A DNA stretch of 64,000 nucleotides from Actinomycetospora straminea (GTDB lineage: Bacteria; Actinomycetota; Actinomycetes; Mycobacteriales; Pseudonocardiaceae). Of this stretch, positions 47,971 to 57,302 are shown piece by piece. A program made the position numbers and the translations under genes. Location of the stretch: positions 1 to 64,000 of the forward strand of contig NZ_JAQZAN010000007.1 of NCBI RefSeq assembly GCF_028737255.1, in the 5' to 3' direction. The stretch's first letter is position 1. The number at the start of each line of letters is the position of its first letter. The notes under the pieces were generated by a model. It did not search any database, had not been told where the DNA came from, and saw only the letters and a program-made list of their open reading frames with translations.

Positions 47971-47992
47971 AGTGACTATGCGCTTAGTCACT
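47971..47992. promoter_or_regulatory. TetR operator in the tetR/LLM divergent region
   Basis: AGTGACTA (47971-47978) and TAGTCACT (47985-47992) are perfect 8-bp arms around TGCGCT. It lies 32 bp before the LLM gene start. Confidence 0.7.
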
Positions 47993-48023
47993 CACAGCGT
48001 AGCGAGTCCGGCAGGAGGAGCGC

Positions 48024-49070
48024 ATGCGCACAGGCATCGTCGTCACGGCGCGTCCGGGCGTGGAGGACCTCGCCGTCCTCGCCGAGGAGCTGGGATTCTC
48101 GAGCTTCTGGGTCTACGACACCCCGATGGTCAACGGCGACCCGTTCGTCTCCCTCGGCCTGTGCGCCAAGGCGACCAGCCGCATCCGGCTCGGCGTCGGG
48201 GTGACCTCGCCGGCCCTGCGGTCCGCCCCCGCCGCGGCGGCCGCGCTCGCCAGCCTCAACGCCCTCGCCCCGGGCCGCATCATCTGCGGCATCGGGACCG
48301 GCAACACCGCACGTCGGACCCTCGGGATGCTGCCCACGACGATGGCGGAGCTCGAGCGCTTCACCGGGCAGCTCCAGGACCTCTGCGCGGGGCGATCCAC
48401 CGAGTACCGGGAGAAGGACCGGGTCCGGGACGTGCGCTTCCTGCACGTCGGCCCGTACGTGAACACCGACGACCCCGTCGAGTTCGTCGTCGCCGCGTTC
48501 GGCCTCAAGGCCGCGGCGATCGCCGGCCGCCGCGGCGCCGGCGTCATCTCCTTCGGCCTGCTGGACCCGGCCGCGTGGGAAGGCTTCGACCAGGCCCGCC
48601 GCGAGGCGGCGCAGGCGGCCGGCACCCCGCTCGACGTCGACTCCTACGTCATGACGTCGGTCCACGTGCTCGGCCAGGGCGAGGACCGCCACGGCGACGC
48701 CTCGCGCGACGCCATGGGCCACATCGCCCTGGCCCTGCTGACCTTCGCCGCCGACAACCCGGCCTTCGGCGACGCCCTCAGCGACGAGGAGAACGCGGCC
48801 GTCCGGCGCCTGCTCGACCGCCGCGGCACCACCGCCACCGCCACCGACCGCCACCACGTCCTCTACCGCGGCTACCTCGGGCGCATCGACCCCGAGGACC
48901 GCGACCTCGTCGTGCCCTCCCTGGTGGACAAGCTGGGCCTGGTCGGCACCCGCGACGAGCTGACGTCGCGCATCGCCTCGATGGAGCAGGCCGGTATCGA
49001 CGAGATCGTCATCCAGCCCGTGGTCGACCCCGAGGTCGAGATGCGCGAGCTGGCCAAGCTCGTCGGCTGA
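48024..49070 (+). CDS. LLM class F420-dependent oxidoreductase
   Basis: 348 aa, luciferase-like TIM barrel: [79 protein letters not shown] and [16 protein letters not shown]. The last block is usual in F420-dependent members. GGAGGA gives a good start. It is the first gene of a likely two-gene unit with the dioxygenase and is behind the TetR operator. Confidence 0.88.
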   Translation: MRTGIVVTARPGVEDLAVLAEELGFSSFWVYDTPMVNGDPFVSLGLCAKATSRIRLGVGVTSPALRSAPAAAAALASLNALAPGRIICGIGTGNTARRTLGMLPTTMAELERFTGQLQDLCAGRSTEYREKDRVRDVRFLHVGPYVNTDDPVEFVVAAFGLKAAAIAGRRGAGVISFGLLDPAAWEGFDQARREAAQAAGTPLDVDSYVMTSVHVLGQGEDRHGDASRDAMGHIALALLTFAADNPAFGDALSDEENAAVRRLLDRRGTTATATDRHHVLYRGYLGRIDPEDRDLVVPSLVDKLGLVGTRDELTSRIASMEQAGIDEIVIQPVVDPEVEMRELAKLVG

Positions 49071-49101
49071 GGTGCCCTCCGACAGAGAGGTGGTGGATGC
49101 C

Positions 49102-49995
49102 ATGGTCGACCCTGCGACCAGGACCAGGTCGGCACCGGAGGACGCGTTGATGCCGGCCGCGTTCCTCGGGCACGGCAACCCGATGAACGCCCTCGCGGTC
49201 AACCGCTACACCACGGCCTGGCACTCCCTGGGCACCGCGGTGCCGCGTCCGCGCGCGATCCTGGTGATCAGCGCGCACTGGTACATCAACGCCACCGCCG
49301 TCACCGTCATGCCGCGGCCCCGCACCATCCACGACTTCTACGGCTTCCCGGCCGAGCTCTTCGACGTGCAGTACCCGGCACCAGGCCTGCCCGAGCTCGC
49401 CGAGGAGGTCAGCGACGTCGTCCACCCGACGTGGGTCGGGGCCGACGTGGACAGCTGGGGGATCGACCACGGGACCTGGTCGGTGCTCCTGCACGCCTTC
49501 CCCGACGCCTCGGTCCCCGTCGTGCAGTTGAGCATCAACGCCGACAAGCCCTTCGACCACCACCTCGAGCTCGGCGCGAAGCTCGCCCCGCTGCGACGAC
49601 GTGGCGTCCTGGTGATCGGCAGCGGCAACGTGGTCCACAACCTCGGGGCGATGGACTGGGGCCTGGCCGACGACGGTTACGACTGGGCCCGGCGGTTCAG
49701 CGACGTGTCCCGCGAGCGGATGCTGACCGCACCGACGGAATTCGCCACCCTCGACGCCCACGCCGACTTCCGGCACGCGGTCCCGACTCCGGACCACTTC
49801 ATCCCGGCGCTCTACTTCGCGGGACTGGCCGGCGCGAGCGCTGACCCGGCGGTGGACGTCCTCGTCGACGGGTACGCCTACGGGTCCCTGTCGATGACGG
49901 CCTACACCCTCGACGCGTCCTGTCCCGACGTCTCCGGCGGGGACACCGTGCCCCAGCCGCCGGCGGAGCTCCCGCCGGACGGGTCGAACATCTGA
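49102..49995 (+). CDS. Class III extradiol dioxygenase (4,5-DOPA dioxygenase/LigB-like)
   Basis: 297 aa from ATG 49102; an in-frame GTG at 49072 directly after the LLM stop is an alternative. [57 protein letters not shown] and [10 protein letters not shown] match YgiD/DODA, with metal-binding His residues in GHGNP, SAHW and FDHHLELG. Opens an aromatic ring next to a hydroxyl. With the LLM oxidoreductase and cupin it suggests catabolism of an aromatic compound. Confidence 0.9.
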   Translation: MVDPATRTRSAPEDALMPAAFLGHGNPMNALAVNRYTTAWHSLGTAVPRPRAILVISAHWYINATAVTVMPRPRTIHDFYGFPAELFDVQYPAPGLPELAEEVSDVVHPTWVGADVDSWGIDHGTWSVLLHAFPDASVPVVQLSINADKPFDHHLELGAKLAPLRRRGVLVIGSGNVVHNLGAMDWGLADDGYDWARRFSDVSRERMLTAPTEFATLDAHADFRHAVPTPDHFIPALYFAGLAGASADPAVDVLVDGYAYGSLSMTAYTLDASCPDVSGGDTVPQPPAELPPDGSNI

Positions 49996-50016
49996 GCCGA
50001 TCCGGTGCTCGGGCGG

Positions 50017-50844
50017 CTACCGCCCGAACTCCCAGACGATCACCCCCGGCAGACCCACGTAGGCCGCGCGGTTGGCGTCGGGGATGAGGTCGGCCGTGGG
50101 CGTCGCGACGGCCTCGGCGGAAAGGCACGGTTCGGCGTGGGCGCGGACGGTGAGGCCCGCGTCCAGCGCCGCCGTCGTGTAGTCCGAGGGCAGGTGGGCG
50201 TGCAGCCGCATGAAGGCCCGGCACTGGTCGGTCGGGAACTGCGCCTGCCAGCCCAGCATCACCAGGAACGGGTGGACGTCGCTGACGACGATCCGTCCGC
50301 CGGGCCGCACGACGCGGGCGAGCTCGCCGATCGCCGTGGCCAGGTCGGCGACGTGGACGAGGGCGAGGGCGCAGACGGCCGCGTCCACGGAGGCGTCGGG
50401 CAGGGGCAGCGCGGTCAGCTGTCCCTCGAGGAAGCGGGCGTCGGGGAGCTTGGTGCGGGCGCGGTCGAGCATGGCCGGGGACTGGTCGACGCCGACGACG
50501 GTGTGCCCGCGGTCGGCGAGGTGGGCGGCCCAACGGCCGGTGCCGCACGCGGCGTCGAGGGCCTCGCCGGCGGGGAGGTCGTCGAGCAGGCGCCGCAGCG
50601 GCGGCTCCTCGATGCCGAACAGCCGCAGGGGACGGTCGTAGGTGGGCGCCCACCGGACGTAGCCCTCGGTCAGGTCGAGCTCGGCACCGAGGTGCTCGGT
50701 CCTGGGGGTGCCGTCGAGCAGCGCCCGTGTCTCGGCGAGGCGTGCCGCCCGGGCGTCGGCCGCGTCGGCGTAGAGCGTCCGGAGCAGGGCGAGGCCCCCG
50801 ACGCCGACCATCAGCTCCTCGAGCGTGGGTCCCGGATCGGTCAC
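50017..50844 (-). CDS. SAM-dependent class I methyltransferase
   Basis: 275 aa. ALDAACGTGRWAAHLADRGH (motif I), TVVGVDQSPAMLDRAR (motif II), ALPLPDASVDAAVCALALVH (motif III), VVRPGGRIVVSDVHPF (motif IV). The N-terminal 70 residues are helical and may recognise the substrate. GTG at 50844 fits the TAGCGT promoter box; a GTG three codons earlier is possible. Confidence 0.88.
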   Translation of the reverse strand: MTDPGPTLEELMVGVGGLALLRTLYADAADARAARLAETRALLDGTPRTEHLGAELDLTEGYVRWAPTYDRPLRLFGIEEPPLRRLLDDLPAGEALDAACGTGRWAAHLADRGHTVVGVDQSPAMLDRARTKLPDARFLEGQLTALPLPDASVDAAVCALALVHVADLATAIGELARVVRPGGRIVVSDVHPFLVMLGWQAQFPTDQCRAFMRLHAHLPSDYTTAALDAGLTVRAHAEPCLSAEAVATPTADLIPDANRAAYVGLPGVIVWEFGR

Positions 50845-50851
50845 CCCGCGC

Positions 50852-50857
50852 ACGCTA
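50852..50857 (-). promoter_or_regulatory. -10 box (TAGCGT) of leaderless methyltransferase gene
   Basis: TAGCGT on the minus strand, 7 nt before GTG 50844. It overlaps the end of the 26-bp gap after the hydrolase gene. Confidence 0.4.
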
Positions 50858-50870
50858 CCGGCGGGACCAC

Positions 50871-51767
50871 CTACCTCGGCGGTCGCGAACCGGCCCGGTC
50901 GGCGAGGGCGAGGAGCTCCCGGTGGAGGCGGTCGGGCTGTTCGAGGGGCAGGAAGTGGGTGCCGACGAGGGGCACGAACCGGGCCTGCGGGATGGTCCCG
51001 GCGACGGCGCAGATGTCGACGGCCGCGGCGGCCACGTCGAGGGTGCCGCCGACGAGGGTCACCGGGAAGGACACCGAGCCGGTGTCGACGGCGGGGTGCT
51101 CGCCGCCGGCGAGCAGGAGCTCGGAGTACCGCGTCCAGTCGTGTCCCACGAAGTGGCGCGCGACCTCCGCCGAGGCGCCCGGGTCGGGCAGCGGCGGGAC
51201 GTGACGGGCCCCGAGCGACCGCGCGGCCGCCACCGTCGGGGCGGCCAGCGCCGCTGCCGGCGGCCCGACCAGGCGCAACAGCCACGCGGCGGTACGGCCG
51301 GCCTGCTCCCGCAGGACTCCCGGCACACCCGGCGGGCCGAACGCCCGGAACGACCGGCCGGGCAGCCCGCCGATCCCGAGGATGCCCGCCACCCGATGGG
51401 GACGGTCACGGGCGAACTCGAAGGCGACGTCGACCCCGAGCGACCACCCCAGCAGCAGGGCGCGCTCGACGCCCGCGGCGTCCATCGTGGCCTCGAGGTC
51501 GTCGGCGTGGTCCTCGACGCGGACCCGGGCCGGGTCCGCGGGACGGCCGGAGCCGCCGAGCCCCCGGTGCGACCAGGACACGGCCGCGAACCCGCAGTCG
51601 GGCGTCGCCAACCGGGGCCACGCGGCGGGCGGCGCCCCCAGCCCGTTGCTGATGACGAGCGGGACGCCGTCGGCGCCGTTGCTCCAGGTGCGCAGCACGG
51701 TCCCGTCACGGCTGGTCGCGGTACCGGTCGACGACGTGCTCTGCACGGCGGGGGACGGGGAGATCAC
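50871..51767 (-). CDS. Alpha/beta fold hydrolase
   Basis: 298 aa. VPLVISNGLGAPPAAWPRL (oxyanion region), VSWSHRGLGGSGRP, LLLGWSLGVDVAFEFARD with the nucleophile Ser, LVGGTLDVAAAAVD with the acid and VPLVGTHFLPLEQPD with the catalytic His. Complete and of normal length. Substrate unknown. Confidence 0.88.
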   Translation of the reverse strand: MISPSPAVQSTSSTGTATSRDGTVLRTWSNGADGVPLVISNGLGAPPAAWPRLATPDCGFAAVSWSHRGLGGSGRPADPARVRVEDHADDLEATMDAAGVERALLLGWSLGVDVAFEFARDRPHRVAGILGIGGLPGRSFRAFGPPGVPGVLREQAGRTAAWLLRLVGPPAAALAAPTVAAARSLGARHVPPLPDPGASAEVARHFVGHDWTRYSELLLAGGEHPAVDTGSVSFPVTLVGGTLDVAAAAVDICAVAGTIPQARFVPLVGTHFLPLEQPDRLHRELLALADRAGSRPPR

Positions 51768-51979
51768 GTGACACCTCTCGTCGGTTGCCGTCGTCGGGAC
51801 ACGACGGCGACGAGGGCGGGACGCTAGCCGCCCGCGGGCCGGGACGAAGAGACGCGCCCGACCGGCCCAGAGCCCTCCCGCCGCGGCGACGGCGGCCGCT
51901 CGCTGATCGGGATCTCGTCGCGGGCCGCCTCCCCACGCGATGATGAGCCCGCCGTCGATCCCACCGCGAGGGAGGCCAC

Positions 51980-53638
51980 GTGTCGGACGAGGACGAAGGT
52001 CACGGCGGTCATGTTCTCGACGACCCGCTGCGCACGAAGGGCACGTCGTTCACCCACGACGAGCGCCGCGAGCTGGGTCTGCTGGGGCTGCTGCCGTACG
52101 CGGTGACGACGCTCGACGAGCAGGTGGCGCGCTCGTGGGGCGAGGTGCGCCGCCAGGCCACCGACCTCGACCGCTACATCTACCTGCGCGCCCTGCAGGA
52201 CCGGAACGAGCGCCTGTTCTACGCCGTGCTCGCCGCCGACGTGTCGACGGCGCTCCCGCTCGTCTACACCCCGACCGTCGCCGAGGGCTGCCGGCGCTTC
52301 TCGGAGATCTGGCGCCGGCCGCGCGGTCTGTACCTGTCCTGGCCCGACCGTGACCACCTCCGCGAGGCCCTGCGCAACCGTCGCCAGCGCGAGGTCGACG
52401 TCATCGTGGTGACCGACGGGCAGCGCATCCTCGGCATCGGCGACCAGGGCGTGGGCGGCATGGGCATCCCGGTCGGGAAGCTCTCGCTCTACACGCTCAT
52501 CGGCGGCATCGACCCGGCCCGGACCCTGCCGGTGCTGCTCGACACCGGCACCGACAACCCCACGCTGCTCGACGACCCCTTCTACCTGGGCTGGCGCCAC
52601 CACCGGATCGGCGAGGACGACTACGTCGCGTTCGTCGAGGCGTTCGTCGCCGCGGTGCAGGACGAGCTGCCCGACGTGCTGCTGCAGTGGGAGGACTTCG
52701 CGACGCCGCACGCCCACCCGATCCTCGAGCGCTACCGCGACCGGCTGCTGACCTTCAACGACGACATCCAGGGCACCGCCGCCGTGGCGCTCGGGGCCCT
52801 GCGCGGCGCGACCGAGGTGGCCGGGGTGCCGCTGCGCGACCAGCAGGTCGTCATGCTCGGCGCCGGGTCGGCGGGCGTCGGGGTCATGGAGATGGTCCGC
52901 CAGGCCATGGTCGACCAGGGCCTGTCCGCCGACGAGGCCCGCGCCCGCTGCTGGATCGTCGACGTCCGCGGCCTGCTGACCACCGACCGCGACGACCTCT
53001 CCGACGCCCAGCGCGCGTTCGCCCACGACTCGGCGGACGTCGCCGGCTGGGGCGTGGACGGGCTGCCGGCGCTCGCCGACGTGGTGGAGCACGTCGAGGT
53101 CGGGGTGCTGGTCGGCCTGTCCACCGCGCAGGGCGCCTTCACCGAGACGATCGTGCGGACGATGGCGGGCCGGGTCGAGCGGCCGATCATCTTCCCGCTG
53201 TCCAACCCGACCGACAACGCCGAGGCCCGTCCCGCCGACCTCGACGACTGGACCGACGGGCGTGCCCTCATCGCCACCGGCTCGCCGTTCCCGCCGCTGC
53301 ACCGCGACGACGGTGAGGACGTCCCGGTGGCCCAGTGCAACAACGTCTACATCTTCCCGGCCGTCGGCCTCGCCGTGACCGCCGCCCGCGCCACCCGGGT
53401 CACCGACGCGATGATGCGCGCGGCGGCCGGCGCGCTCGGCGCCGCCTCGCCCGCCCTGTCCGACCCCCACGCGCCCCTGCTGCCGCCGTGGGCCGACGTC
53501 CGCCGGGTCGCCGACGACATCGCCCTCGCCGTCGCGAAGCAGGCCGTCGCCGACGGCGTCGCGCCCGCCGCGTCCGACGACGACCTGCGGGACTCCGTCC
53601 GCCGTACCCGCTGGGAACCGACCTACGGGCCGGGCTGA
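51980..53638 (+). CDS. NAD-dependent malic enzyme (SfcA/MaeA type)
   Basis: 552 aa. Oxidative decarboxylation of malate to pyruvate. LVYTPTVAEGCRRFSEI holds the catalytic Tyr; TDGQRILGIGDQGVGGMGIP and GKLSLYTLIGGIDP hold metal and Lys; FNDDIQGTAAVALG is the malic enzyme signature; VMLGAGSAGVGVMEM binds NAD. GGGAGG precedes the GTG at 51980. Length and N-terminus match the large-subunit type, not the short bacterial type. Confidence 0.95.
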   Translation: MSDEDEGHGGHVLDDPLRTKGTSFTHDERRELGLLGLLPYAVTTLDEQVARSWGEVRRQATDLDRYIYLRALQDRNERLFYAVLAADVSTALPLVYTPTVAEGCRRFSEIWRRPRGLYLSWPDRDHLREALRNRRQREVDVIVVTDGQRILGIGDQGVGGMGIPVGKLSLYTLIGGIDPARTLPVLLDTGTDNPTLLDDPFYLGWRHHRIGEDDYVAFVEAFVAAVQDELPDVLLQWEDFATPHAHPILERYRDRLLTFNDDIQGTAAVALGALRGATEVAGVPLRDQQVVMLGAGSAGVGVMEMVRQAMVDQGLSADEARARCWIVDVRGLLTTDRDDLSDAQRAFAHDSADVAGWGVDGLPALADVVEHVEVGVLVGLSTAQGAFTETIVRTMAGRVERPIIFPLSNPTDNAEARPADLDDWTDGRALIATGSPFPPLHRDDGEDVPVAQCNNVYIFPAVGLAVTAARATRVTDAMMRAAAGALGAASPALSDPHAPLLPPWADVRRVADDIALAVAKQAVADGVAPAASDDDLRDSVRRTRWEPTYGPG

Positions 53639-53642
53639 CCGG

Positions 53643-54608
53643 ATGCGGGCGGGGTGGTTCGCGGAGTTCGGTGACGCGTCGGTCATGAGGGTCGGGGAGC
53701 GGCCGGCACCGGGCCCGCCGCGGGGGACGCAGGTCCTCGTCGGGGTCGAGGCGAGCAGCGTCAACGGGACCGACCTCGGCCTGCGCCGCGGCGACCTGCC
53801 GCCGGTGACGTGGGGGCGCATGCCGTTCGTGCCCGGCTTCGACGTCGCCGGGCGGGTGCTCGCGGTCGGGCCGGCCGCGACGGCGTTCTCGCCCGGTGAT
53901 CGCGTCGCCGCGCTGCTGCCGCACCGCGGGGGAGGGCTGGCCGAGCAGGTCCTCGTCGCGCAGGACCGGGCCGCCCGGGTCCCCGACGGGGTCGCCGCGA
54001 CCGACGCGGCGGCGGTGACGCTGGCGGGGCTGACGGCGCTGCAGGCCCTGCACCGTCAGGGTCGTCTCCGGGCCCGGCGGCACGCCGACGGCGGCCCGCC
54101 GCGGGTGCTGGTGTCCGGAGCCGCCGGCGGCATCGGGTCGTTCGCGGTCCAGCTCGCCGCGCTCGTGGGCGCTCGGGTGACCGGCACGACCAGCGCGGGC
54201 AAGGTCGCGTGGGTGCGGGACCTGGGCGCGCACCGGGTGCTCGACCGCCGCGCGGGGGACCGGGACGCCCAGCTGGCCGACGCCGGCCCGTTCGACCTCG
54301 TGCTCGACGCGGCCGGGCGCTCCCGACACCGCGAGCTCGCCCCGGTCCTGGCCCGGGGCGGGATCGTGGTGTCGGTCCGGCCGCTGCACCCCGACGTCCT
54401 GCGCTCCCTGCGTCCCGGGCGCGGCGACTTCACCGCGGTCCGTACCGCCGCCCGGAGCGCGGACCTCGCGGCGCTGCTGCACCTCGTCGCCACCGGCCGG
54501 CTGCGGGTGCCCGTCGAGCACGTCGTCGGGCTCGACGACGTGGCGCAGGCCCACGAGCTCGCCGAGACCGAGGGCCGCGGCAAGGTCGTCGTGGACCTCA
54601 CGACCTGA
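53643..54608 (+). CDS. Zinc-type alcohol dehydrogenase-like quinone oxidoreductase (MDR)
   Basis: 321 aa. GroES-like N-terminus (MRAGWFAEFGDASVMRVGE, EASSVNGTDLGLRRGDLP, PFVPGFDVAGRVLAVG), Rossmann domain VLVSGAAGGIGSFAVQLAAL, and C-terminal GLDDVAQAHELAETEGRGKV. No zinc-ligand Cys/His set, so it belongs to the zinc-less quinone reductases. Starts 4 bp after malic enzyme and is probably co-transcribed. Confidence 0.9.
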   Translation: MRAGWFAEFGDASVMRVGERPAPGPPRGTQVLVGVEASSVNGTDLGLRRGDLPPVTWGRMPFVPGFDVAGRVLAVGPAATAFSPGDRVAALLPHRGGGLAEQVLVAQDRAARVPDGVAATDAAAVTLAGLTALQALHRQGRLRARRHADGGPPRVLVSGAAGGIGSFAVQLAALVGARVTGTTSAGKVAWVRDLGAHRVLDRRAGDRDAQLADAGPFDLVLDAAGRSRHRELAPVLARGGIVVSVRPLHPDVLRSLRPGRGDFTAVRTAARSADLAALLHLVATGRLRVPVEHVVGLDDVAQAHELAETEGRGKVVVDLTT

Positions 54609-54614
54609 CCGGGC

Positions 54615-55508
54615 TCACCGCCCGCGCAGCACGACGTCCTCGTACCGGGTGGCGGCGACCAGGGCAGGCTCGAGCAGGTCGTGGTCCTGCATCCAGGCCT
54701 GGGACCGCCTGAACATCTCGCGGGTGTAGGGCTGGGACACGATGCGCTCGCCCGGGCCGAACCGGCGGACGTCGACCAGGGCGGCGAGGTCGTCGGGCAT
54801 CTCGCGCGCCCAGTAGTGCGTGTAGCGCTGCGGCTCGAGGTCGATCTCCTGCTGAGCACGGAGGAGGGCGCGGAAGTAGCGCCCGGCATCGTCGGGGTCC
54901 ACGTCCGAGGACAGGAAGAACCCCATGACGAACGTGGTGTCGACGAGCTTGGTGTGGCCACGCTGCTCGAGCACGTAGGCGCCGGCGCCCCACACGTTCA
55001 CGGCGCGGAGCGATCCGTCGAGCAGCCCGCGGACCCGGTCGAACGGCCGGCCGACGAACGCCAGCCGCGTGACGTCCCGCGGCAGGAAGGGTTCGAGCCC
55101 CTGCAGGGCGGAGTAGTGGCTCCCCGAGTGGTAGCCGACACCGACCTCGACGCCGGCGAGATCCGCGGGTTCGCCCAGGCCGGAGCCGGGCGCGACGTAG
55201 ATGCCCGCCGGGCAGACGGAGTACGCGTCGCCGTACATCCGGCCGTGGTGCTCGCTGGCCGCGGCGTTGACCGCCCAGTGGCAGGCCGACGACACCTCGG
55301 CCGTGCGGCCCCGCGCCATGTCCTCCAGGGCCCCGCTGCGCACCTCGGGCGGGGCGTCGTCGCCGCGCCGCACGGGTCCGGTGCCGCCCGCGAAGCCGGC
55401 CTCCTCGAACTCGTGGTCCAGCCCCTCCTCGGCGAAGAAGCCGTGCTCCTGCGCGACCCACTCCTGCAACCGCACGTGCGGCTGGATCCGGAACACCATC
55501 GTCGTCAC
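54615..55508 (-). CDS. Cytosolic periplasmic-binding-protein-fold (SsuA/NMT1-like) protein
   Basis: 297 aa. VFRIQPHVRLQEWVAQEHGF, FFAEEGLDHEFEEAG, GIYVAPGSGLGEPADLAGVE, VGYHSGSHYSALQGLEP and GAGAYVLEQRGHTKLVDTTF follow the type 2 substrate-binding fold of taurine/NMT1-like proteins. There is no signal peptide or lipobox, and no permease or ATPase gene is near. It overlaps the upstream ferredoxin reductase gene by 4 bp. It may be an enzyme or intracellular ligand binder instead of a transport component. Confidence 0.75.
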   Translation of the reverse strand: MTTMVFRIQPHVRLQEWVAQEHGFFAEEGLDHEFEEAGFAGGTGPVRRGDDAPPEVRSGALEDMARGRTAEVSSACHWAVNAAASEHHGRMYGDAYSVCPAGIYVAPGSGLGEPADLAGVEVGVGYHSGSHYSALQGLEPFLPRDVTRLAFVGRPFDRVRGLLDGSLRAVNVWGAGAYVLEQRGHTKLVDTTFVMGFFLSSDVDPDDAGRYFRALLRAQQEIDLEPQRYTHYWAREMPDDLAALVDVRRFGPGERIVSQPYTREMFRRSQAWMQDHDLLEPALVAATRYEDVVLRGR

Positions 55509-56761
55509 CTCTCGGCGTGCGTCGGGGAGATCGGAGCCAGGTCGTCCAGCGGCACGTCGACATCGGCGAGCCGGCCGGTGTCGACGGCCGCCCCGGAACG
55601 GATGAGTCGCTGGATCGGCGCGGTGACGTCCCAGACGTTGACGTTCATGCCGGCCTGCACCCGGCCGTCGGCGAGCCAGAAGGCGATGAACTCGCGGGCG
55701 GCGAGGTCGCCGCGGACCACCACCTCGTCGTACCCGCCGGGCTCGGCGTAGCCGGTGTACTCCATGCCGAGGTCGTACTGGTCGCTGAAGAAGTACGGCA
55801 GCCGGTCGTAGCCCGCGTCGCCGCCGAGCATGGACCGGGCCGCGGCCGGGCCGCCGTTGAGGGCGTTGGCCCAGTGCTCGACGCGCAGGTGGCGGTCGTA
55901 GGCGGGGTGGAGGAGCCGGGCGACGTCACCGGCGGCGTGGACGTCCGGGTCCGAGGTGCGGTGGTGCTCGTCGACGACGACACCGTCGTCGACCCGCAGG
56001 CCACCCGCCTCGGCGGGCCCGGTGTTCGGGGTGATCCCGACACCGACCACCACGGCGTCGGCCTCGATCTCGGTGCCGTCGCCGAGGCGGACCCCGGAGA
56101 CCCGCCCGTCGCGGCCGAGGATCTCCGCCAGGCCGGTGTCGCAGCGCAGGTCGACGTCGTGCGCGCGGTGCAGGTCGGCGAACACCGGAGCGATCTCGGG
56201 TCCGAGCACCCGCAGCAGCGGCAGGGACGCGGACTCGACGACGGTCACCGCGACGTCGGCGAGACGCGCGGCCGCGGTGACCTCGAGCCCGATCCACCCC
56301 GCCCCGACGGCGACGAGCCGCCGCGACGTACGCAGCGACTCGGCGATCCGCTCGCTGTCGGCCAGGGTGCGCAGGTGGTGGACGCCGGCGAGGTCGGTAC
56401 CGGGCACCGGCAGGCGGCGCGGGGACGACCCGGTCGCGAGCAGGAGCGTGCTGTAGCCGATGCGGTCGCCGTCGGCGAGGACGAGCTCGTGCGCGTCGGT
56501 GTCGACCGCGGAGGCCGGCACGCCCGGGCGCAGCTCGACGCCGTGCTCGGCGTACCAGTCGCGGGGGTGGACGAACACGCTCTCGCGCTCCGCCCGGCCC
56601 TGGAGGTACTCCTTGGAGAGCGGGGGACGCTCGTACGGTCGCTCCTGCTCGTCGCCGACGAGCACCACCCGGCCGGTGAAGCCCTCGTCCCGGAGGGTCT
56701 GGGCGGCCTTCGCGCCGGCCAGCCCCGCCCCGGCGATCACCATCGTCACGTCGTCCGCCAT
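55505..56761 (-). CDS. FAD-dependent ferredoxin/rubredoxin reductase
   Basis: 418 aa. VIAGAGLAGAKAAQTLRDEG (FAD), ERPYERPPLSKEYL, LLATGSSPRRL, RLVAVGAGWIGLEVTAAARL (NAD), VHAAGDVARLLHP (second FAD motif) and a C-terminal reductase domain with EHWANAL. Such enzymes feed electrons to P450s or oxygenases through a ferredoxin; none of the genes directly beside it is a ferredoxin. GAAGGGGA precedes the ATG. Confidence 0.93.
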   Translation of the reverse strand: MADDVTMVIAGAGLAGAKAAQTLRDEGFTGRVVLVGDEQERPYERPPLSKEYLQGRAERESVFVHPRDWYAEHGVELRPGVPASAVDTDAHELVLADGDRIGYSTLLLATGSSPRRLPVPGTDLAGVHHLRTLADSERIAESLRTSRRLVAVGAGWIGLEVTAAARLADVAVTVVESASLPLLRVLGPEIAPVFADLHRAHDVDLRCDTGLAEILGRDGRVSGVRLGDGTEIEADAVVVGVGITPNTGPAEAGGLRVDDGVVVDEHHRTSDPDVHAAGDVARLLHPAYDRHLRVEHWANALNGGPAAARSMLGGDAGYDRLPYFFSDQYDLGMEYTGYAEPGGYDEVVVRGDLAAREFIAFWLADGRVQAGMNVNVWDVTAPIQRLIRSGAAVDTGRLADVDVPLDDLAPISPTHAER

Positions 56762-56957
56762 CGCCGTCCCCTTCCCGTGTCGCGGCCGGTGTCAGTGCAC
56801 ACCCGCGCGGCCGGTGGTGAGAAGCGTCCCGGGCGACGGCCGCCCCCGCGTGACGGACCCCGGAGATTCCCCGCGCCGAGGTGTCCGTCCCGGGGCGTGC
56901 TGTTCGTCCACGAGGTGTGGCCGCAGGATGGAGCCGGCCCGAGCACGAGGAGCGATC

Positions 56958-57302
56958 ATGACGATGTACGCAGCGCTGATCTACGCCGCCGACGTGGACT
57001 GGTCGGCGCCCGAGCACGCCGACGAACTGGCGGAGTACGGGGAGTTCGGCCAGGGCGCGGCGGCGGTGATCCGCGGCGGGGCCGCGCTGTACCCGACGTC
57101 GACCGCCACCACGGTGCGGGTCGCGGGCGGCAAGGGCGGCGACGTCGTCACCGGCGACGGCCCGTACGCCGAGACCAAGGAGGTCCTGACCGGCTTCTAC
57201 CTGCTCGAGTGCAGCGACCTGGACGAGGCCGTGGCCACCGCGGCCCGCATCCCCGCCGCCTGGCACGGGGCGGTCGAGGTCCGGCCCGTCATCCCGATGT
57301 GA
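56958..57302 (+). CDS. YCII-related (DGPF) domain protein
   Basis: 114 aa. DGPYAETKEVLTGFYLLECS is the DGPF-type signature and the beta-alpha-beta ferredoxin-like fold follows. Established partner of ECF42-type sigma factors. GAGGAG is 5 nt before the ATG. Four-bp overlap with the sigma factor gene (GTGA). Confidence 0.93.
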   Translation: MTMYAALIYAADVDWSAPEHADELAEYGEFGQGAAAVIRGGAALYPTSTATTVRVAGGKGGDVVTGDGPYAETKEVLTGFYLLECSDLDEAVATAARIPAAWHGAVEVRPVIPM

